64,000 nt of DNA from Methanobacterium sp. SMA-27 (GTDB taxonomy: Archaea; Methanobacteriota; Methanobacteria; Methanobacteriales; Methanobacteriaceae). This document shows positions 59,286 through 64,000 of the stretch, piece by piece. Where the stretch lies: NCBI RefSeq assembly GCF_000744455.1, contig NZ_JQLY01000001.1:1426001-1490000 (forward strand). Reading direction: 5' to 3'. Numbering within the stretch: the first letter of the stretch is position 1; every line of letters begins with the position of its first letter. The position numbers were made by a program, and so were the translations under genes. The notes beneath the pieces were generated by a model. The model made no database searches, was not told where the DNA came from, and saw nothing but the letters and a program-made list of their open reading frames with translations.

Positions 59286-60710
59286 TTAGGCTGTTTTGAA
59301 TGTAAATGTGTAGACAACTGCCATGTTATTTCCTGCTATGTCTTTGATTGCTCCTGAGGGTATATAAACCTGGTATGTGTCATTATGTAATCTGCTTTTA
59401 GCCATTTTTATGTTTAAAATGTTACCACTCAGAGTTTTCGAACTAATAGACACAATCTTGCCAGTTATGAGGTTTTTTATATAGATTTTAGAATAATTTG
59501 TTCCTGCCAATATCTTTTCACTGAAATTTATAGTTATTGGAGATGTTAACGACACTCCAGTCGCTTTATTGGCTGGTGAGGTTGAAGAAACTTTAGGTGC
59601 CACCTTGTCAATAGTATAAGTTCGTGAATATATCGGAGACTTATTGCCTGCGAGGTCTTTTGCAAAGAATTTTAATGTTGTTGTAGCTTTAATGGTTATG
59701 GGGGCTGTATATTTTGTGCTAGATGTTGTTGGTGCTGTTCCATTTTTAGTGTAGTAAATTATTCCTGGTTCACTCATTTTTAAAGTGACACTTTTAGAGG
59801 TTTTATAAAAACCTCCGTTAGGGTTAGCGACTGCTGTAGGCGGACTTGTATCAGTTAGTCTTACTTGTCCTATGTATATTTTGTTGGGTATGGTAGGTAT
59901 GGTGTATTTTTCTGTTGTATTGCTTCCAAAAATTATATTATCCGGGGTAGTTCCACATGTTGAGGCCCATATCTTTACTTGTGTTGGATAAATTGTGTTC
60001 CTGACTTGGTAGGTTATTATATTACGTCTGTTAACCCCAAATTTATCTGTAGACTCTAAATTTATAGCAAAAGCAACAGGATCAACCGTGGAAGTATAAC
60101 CACTTCTATAATAGCTAGGACCATTTGGTACACAGACATATTGACCAATACCCATTTTAAACAGAGTTTTTTTAGTACTATAGCCATTATAGATTACTAA
60201 ACCTACGTAATCATCAGGGGACTTGATAACAAAATGTCCTTCCTTTTCGTTCCTCATAATACTGTAAGCATTATCTAAAGTCGTTTGGGTTATATGTCCC
60301 GATACCATAGTTCTTTCTGTGAGATCCACAAGTTCTCTATTTAAATATCCGCCATAACCAACTATCCAACCATCACCTGAGATTATAGTGTGGATGAAAC
60401 CATTATCTATCTTATATTCCTTGATGACATCTTTACCAGACCATGTTGAATGTTGGATACGAAGGTCTCCTGTATTAGGAGAATCTCTTCTAAAAGCATA
60501 TACATATCCACTTTTAATATGTACCAAAACAGAACAACATCCATAATCATTAACTATCTTAGAAGTTGTATTGTCAACAGTTACAATTTTTTTAGAAATA
60601 TTAACAGTTTTTGTTACTGATGTATTACTTACATTGGATGCTGAAACAGCACCCATACATAGAAAGACTACAATTATAACAACAGTAAAGATAAATATAT
60701 TTTTTTTCAT
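59286..60710 (-). CDS. secreted surface protein with chitobiase-like and Big_5 Ig-like domains
   Basis: This 474-residue protein has a signal peptide (1-25, ending VSASN) and an N-terminal region of about 270 residues I do not recognise, with Tyr/Thr-rich beta patterns (YGCCSVLVHIKSGYVYAFRR). A chitobiase/beta-hexosaminidase C-terminal type domain follows (about 290-370, GIIYYTKNGTAPTTSSTKYT), then a Big_5 Ig-like domain (about 375-474). No anchor follows. It separates the two decayed gene copies, so it may have been inserted into the duplicated locus. Confidence 0.75.
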   Translation of the reverse strand: MKKNIFIFTVVIIVVFLCMGAVSASNVSNTSVTKTVNISKKIVTVDNTTSKIVNDYGCCSVLVHIKSGYVYAFRRDSPNTGDLRIQHSTWSGKDVIKEYKIDNGFIHTIISGDGWIVGYGGYLNRELVDLTERTMVSGHITQTTLDNAYSIMRNEKEGHFVIKSPDDYVGLVIYNGYSTKKTLFKMGIGQYVCVPNGPSYYRSGYTSTVDPVAFAINLESTDKFGVNRRNIITYQVRNTIYPTQVKIWASTCGTTPDNIIFGSNTTEKYTIPTIPNKIYIGQVRLTDTSPPTAVANPNGGFYKTSKSVTLKMSEPGIIYYTKNGTAPTTSSTKYTAPITIKATTTLKFFAKDLAGNKSPIYSRTYTIDKVAPKVSSTSPANKATGVSLTSPITINFSEKILAGTNYSKIYIKNLITGKIVSISSKTLSGNILNIKMAKSRLHNDTYQVYIPSGAIKDIAGNNMAVVYTFTFKTA

Positions 60711-61644
60711 AAAAACTTACCTTAGATTATTAATTAGGATAACATTTCTTTTTATTACCTTGACGTATATGATTAGCTTGAATTAGTTATTTGTGAGTAC
60801 CATTCATGGTTATTAATGTTTCAATTACCATTTGAGACATATATGCAATAAAACCATTTAATCATTTGTATCATCCATAATCATACGATCAATTAGTTTT
60901 TTTTTGAACATCTATTGCTTATTAGCTTATTGAAACCACATAATTTTTTAAAATTGTATACAAGTAATTATGAGTCGATAGAATTTGTCTTAAACTCTTA
61001 GATTTACCTGATTTATATATTAACATTCAGTATACTTGAATTTATGTTTAAATTATGAAATAACTAGGTTATATATTTGTTGTATAGGTCCAATTTAAAT
61101 ATATCATAATCATTATGATATTTTGCGTTGTCAATTTGTTGGTTTTTGAAATTTTTTCCATTTTTTTGAGTCCATTTTTCCTTGTGATTCAACGCCAGAT
61201 AAGTACATATAAACTAATTTTAACTTTTAAGTTCATAATTTACCTTGATCAGAAAACACCATCCGAAAGAAGCCATAATAAATATCTGATAATCATGCGC
61301 CCAAGAATAAGTTGGTTTACCTGTACTATATCTATATTTCTTTTGAGTTTTCCGAAAATCATTTTCACTAACCATAAATTCGATGAAAAAATATATATTA
61401 TTCTTTTGAAAAGCATCTTCAATCCTAAATATATTAAAAAAGAATGAACTATTTCATATTCTCTTAAAACTACAATCATGGCCTCTGAAAAAACATAAAC
61501 TGCTAAATAATGCAAGAACAACCGCCAATATATAATTAACTCCTAAAAAGATATAAAAAGTTAATAATAACAATATTTAAAAAATGACATATTAATCCGC
61601 CTCAATATCAAAAAAAGAATATTTAAATTATAAATTGATTTTAT
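60711..61644. other. long AT-rich region without a supported gene
   Basis: About 930 bases. Hydrophobic frames on both strands between 61115 and 61521 overlap each other and none has a ribosome site or family match. A decayed membrane or glycan gene is possible but not shown. Confidence 0.35.
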
Positions 61645-62030
61645 CTTCTTTCTTAAAATTGTTTTGTATTTGCAACTGATGCAAGTCCATTAATATTTGC
61701 ATCTTATTAGTAAATCTATTTTCTTCTCTAGTTACTTTAACCATAGTTCTACTTCAAGAATATTTTTAGGAGATATATCATTTAATATTTTTTTAAAACA
61801 TCACTTTAAACTAATTTCCTGTGTTTGTAAGAATTAAATTGTTTTTCTAATTTCAGCTTTCTAAATTTCAGCATCAATAAAATAGTCTAGTTCTTTTAAT
61901 CATGCAATTTTAAAATGACTTCTCTTTTTCAGCCAATTCATCATATTATATACAGCATTATTGCTTCAAATTATTATAAACAAATCTAAAAACCCATAAA
62001 AAATGGTTTCCTTTATCAAATTTAGAATCC
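61645..62030 (-). pseudogene. decayed C-terminal copy of the asparagine-synthase-like gene
   Basis: The minus strand reads DSKFDKGNHFLW, EKEKSHFKIA-stop-LKELDYF, SPKN and NKMQILMDL, aligning in order with DSKHHDREPFLW, HTEKSFLKLAGLNELDYF, SPKN and NKMQILMDF of the gene at 56988-58817. Stops and at least two shifts break the frame; about the first 480 codons are missing. It begins about 30 bases after the stop of the intact glycosyltransferase. Confidence 0.75.
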
Positions 62031-62059
62031 ATTCATTGCCGTTATAAACATAGAATCTT

Positions 62060-64000
62060 TTAATCTTCCTCATGTTTTTTTATAAGCTGAACTATCTTCT
62101 TCTGGTTTTCTTCAATTCTTTTTAAAGATTGATCTGTTTTCTCTTGATTTTCCCAATATACATCACCAAAAGCTATTAAAAAAGATTCAATTTTTGTATT
62201 TTTTTTATTATTTTTTATTTCCAAATTATTCGGAATTATTTCTAATATGCGTTTAGCTCTATTTTCAAAAGTATGATTTTTTAAAACAATATTTTTACAA
62301 TCTTCTATAATTTTTTCTCTTTCCTCATGATTATTTAAATAATAATCTATTAAATTATTAAGATCTTCTCTATTTGAATATGTAGCTAAGGAATCTCCGA
62401 AAATTTCTTTAACACCTTTTATTTCATCAGATATAATAAATGCTCCAGCTGCAAAACCATCAAAGATCCTATTGGATATAAATCCATTTTCCCGCATATC
62501 ATCCCAATGATCGTTAAGTAATATCTTAGATGAGGAATATGCTTTATGAAGTTCCTTATTATCAATATGGTTTCCATAATAATATTTAGATTCAATTTTA
62601 CCGTCCCAATGATCTCCATATAAACAGAAATCTCTTTCCGTTGGTAACAAATCTTTAATAATTTTTCTAACCACATTCTTCCGATTATTACCAACAAACA
62701 AAAGATCATGTTCATATTCCTTTGATAGTTCATTATAAAACAAATCAGGATCTGTACACTGTAGCAATGATTCCACTGGTACATTAACTTTATTTTTTAT
62801 TTCATCTGCCCATTTATTAGATGCAATGAAAATATAATCATATTCGTTATATTCTTCTAAACTAACCATTTCTGGATGGGAGATATTCCACATTATATTA
62901 AAATTATTGGGCTTAGGATTGTATTTTACTCTGCCTCTAAGAACTAGAACTATATCTGCATCATCCTCTTGATCCCATTGATCAGCCATATGAATTACAG
63001 TTTCATAATTGTCTTTTTCAAATTCCTTTTTTAAAGCTAATGCAAAATGATAATCTCCCCAGGTATGTGCAACTTTCCAGTTAGGAGCTGGTACTTTGAT
63101 TGAAATTTTTTTATTTTTATTAATGAGATTATTATCATCATTTTCCATATTTTTTTGAGGAAAATCTTCTATATTATTTTTATCTTCTATTTCTTTATTT
63201 ATTACAACTTTTCTTTCTTCTTCCATTCCATATAAGCTATAGTGTACAAGCGGATTTATGTTTGAATTTTTAACATCACTATGCATCTTTAAATAACGAT
63301 CACCATCAAATGTGGGGTTGGGTTTTCTTCCTTCCTTAAAACCATGGTAAATATAGTGAATAATAGGATCCGCTCCAGAAACTCTTACATCACCATTATT
63401 TTTCAAATAATAATTAATATCCATCAAATTATTCTCTTTAATTGCTTTATACCCTTTAATATTGATTAAAGCAAGTTTTATACTATGATTATTATGTAAC
63501 AGAAAATATAAACTTGGAAACACTGAAAAGAGCCTTTGTTTTAATGGTCTTTTATTAGTTTGATTATTTAATTCATATCTGTTTTTATTTTTTGATACAT
63601 TTCCATTTAAAAATTCTTTCTTTAGATTAACATATCCTAATGAAAGATTTTCACATGCCTCCAACAAATTGGACATAGGATTAAGATTCTTATAATATAT
63701 GCAATTAATATTTTTATTAAAAGATAAATCCATTGGATCTTCTTTAGCAGTTATTTCTACATTATTTTCATATAAATCCGCCAAAGTAGACTTAGACAAA
63801 GCATATTCAAATGCAAATTTTAATGCATCTTCCTTTTTAATGCGCCCATTTCTTTTAAGCTGATTAAACATTTTTTTCCAATGATGACTATCAGTTTTTC
63901 TTAATTCAACACTTGATAATGCATTTAACCAGCCCACTGAAACCTTAGAAGTAAGTTGCTCAATAGATCTTATGGGAAAATGAGCTATACGTAAATCTTG
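62060..64000 (-). CDS. large multi-domain glycosyltransferase, N-terminus beyond window
   Basis: The frame is open to the right edge, so the GTG at 63937 need not be the start. The edge sequence HFPIRSIEQLTSKVSVGWLN looks like the end of a GT2-like (Glyco_tranf_2_4) domain. Next come DPIIHYIYHGFKEGRKPNPT and NPLVHYSLYGMEEERK, the HYxxxGxxEGRxPN repeats common in such fusions. A CgeB/GT1-like domain (about the last 330 residues; HLVF-type DLLFVGNNRKNVVRKI, GDHWDG, RIFDGFAAGAFIISDE) and a coiled-coil tail follow. It likely elongates a surface glycan. A decayed copy of its 3-prime end lies at 58930-59268. Confidence 0.8.
   Translation of the reverse strand, partial: QDLRIAHFPIRSIEQLTSKVSVGWLNALSSVELRKTDSHHWKKMFNQLKRNGRIKKEDALKFAFEYALSKSTLADLYENNVEITAKEDPMDLSFNKNINCIYYKNLNPMSNLLEACENLSLGYVNLKKEFLNGNVSKNKNRYELNNQTNKRPLKQRLFSVFPSLYFLLHNNHSIKLALINIKGYKAIKENNLMDINYYLKNNGDVRVSGADPIIHYIYHGFKEGRKPNPTFDGDRYLKMHSDVKNSNINPLVHYSLYGMEEERKVVINKEIEDKNNIEDFPQKNMENDDNNLINKNKKISIKVPAPNWKVAHTWGDYHFALALKKEFEKDNYETVIHMADQWDQEDDADIVLVLRGRVKYNPKPNNFNIMWNISHPEMVSLEEYNEYDYIFIASNKWADEIKNKVNVPVESLLQCTDPDLFYNELSKEYEHDLLFVGNNRKNVVRKIIKDLLPTERDFCLYGDHWDGKIESKYYYGNHIDNKELHKAYSSSKILLNDHWDDMRENGFISNRIFDGFAAGAFIISDEIKGVKEIFGDSLATYSNREDLNNLIDYYLNNHEEREKIIEDCKNIVLKNHTFENRAKRILEIIPNNLEIKNNKKNTKIESFLIAFGDVYWENQEKTDQSLKRIEENQKKIVQLIKKHEED

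Noticed and set aside
61115..61521. Hydrophobic frames of 90-110 codons on both strands
   Set aside because: They overlap each other in AT-rich DNA, have no ribosome site and no family match; composition alone explains the hydrophobicity.

Overview
The window looks like a chromosomal segment of a mesophilic, AT-rich methanogen of the order Methanobacteriales, probably Methanobacterium or a close relative. This is inferred from gene content: archaeosine tRNA-guanine transglycosylase, archaeal NAC, archaeal-type PheT and ValRS, SecD/SecF, PyrI, a COG1107-type RecJ-like protein, DUF5654 and DUF4012 proteins, and secreted proteins with pseudomurein-binding-like repeats. No rRNA, tRNA or CRISPR array was recognised.

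Layout. 1-4.6 kb: an end-to-end run of five genes (tgtA 3' part, nac, a calcineurin-like phosphoesterase, a Zc3h12a/NYN-type nuclease and a membrane-anchored protein with two palm-like repeats). 5-10 kb: argJ, argB and argC, with a DUF4012 protein between argB and argC. 10-15 kb: flavodoxin, secFD, a tnpB-only IS605/IS1341-type element whose tnpB carries one in-frame TGA, pyrI and yjbQ. 15-22.2 kb: pheT on the minus strand, then a stress and membrane patch (DUF5654, phospholipase D, a DUF5518-like membrane protein, Hsp20 and an unlisted 38-residue CsbD-like miniprotein) beside a decayed tyrosine recombinase. 22-36.5 kb: a radical SAM protein, a GT2 glycosyltransferase, the valS-aroA-GTPase overlap operon, nth, a sensor histidine kinase and a COG1107 protein. 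36.8-40.3 kb: ugd plus a UDP-glucuronate decarboxylase, giving a UDP-xylose route, and a rubrerythrin/superoxide reductase pair.

41-64 kb is an accessory cell-surface island. It holds Ig-like and beta-helix surface proteins, a papain-like protease with a DUF11 domain, several lipoproteins and three predicted wall-active or transglutaminase-fold enzymes. These are an M14-like enzyme with pseudomurein-binding repeats, a DUF11/transglutaminase protein and a C71-like endoisopeptidase candidate. It also holds a second DUF4012 protein, the dTDP-rhamnose genes rfbD-rfbA-rfbC, an asparagine-synthase-like protein and a large glycosyltransferase that runs off the window. Together these suggest building, anchoring and remodelling of a pseudomurein wall and its glycans.

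The strongest unusual signals are: (1) two copies of a glycosyltransferase to asparagine-synthase-like gene pair that have decayed reciprocally, leaving one intact gene of each kind; (2) two secreted-protein genes whose signal peptides can only be recovered by starting at ATT behind a perfect GGAGG; (3) a membrane-anchored double-palm protein resembling GTP cyclohydrolase III; (4) an endonuclease III with His in place of one iron-sulfur Cys; (5) a tyrosine recombinase remnant; and (6) a lipoprotein gene split by a one-base frameshift. All functional calls rest on motif reading alone.
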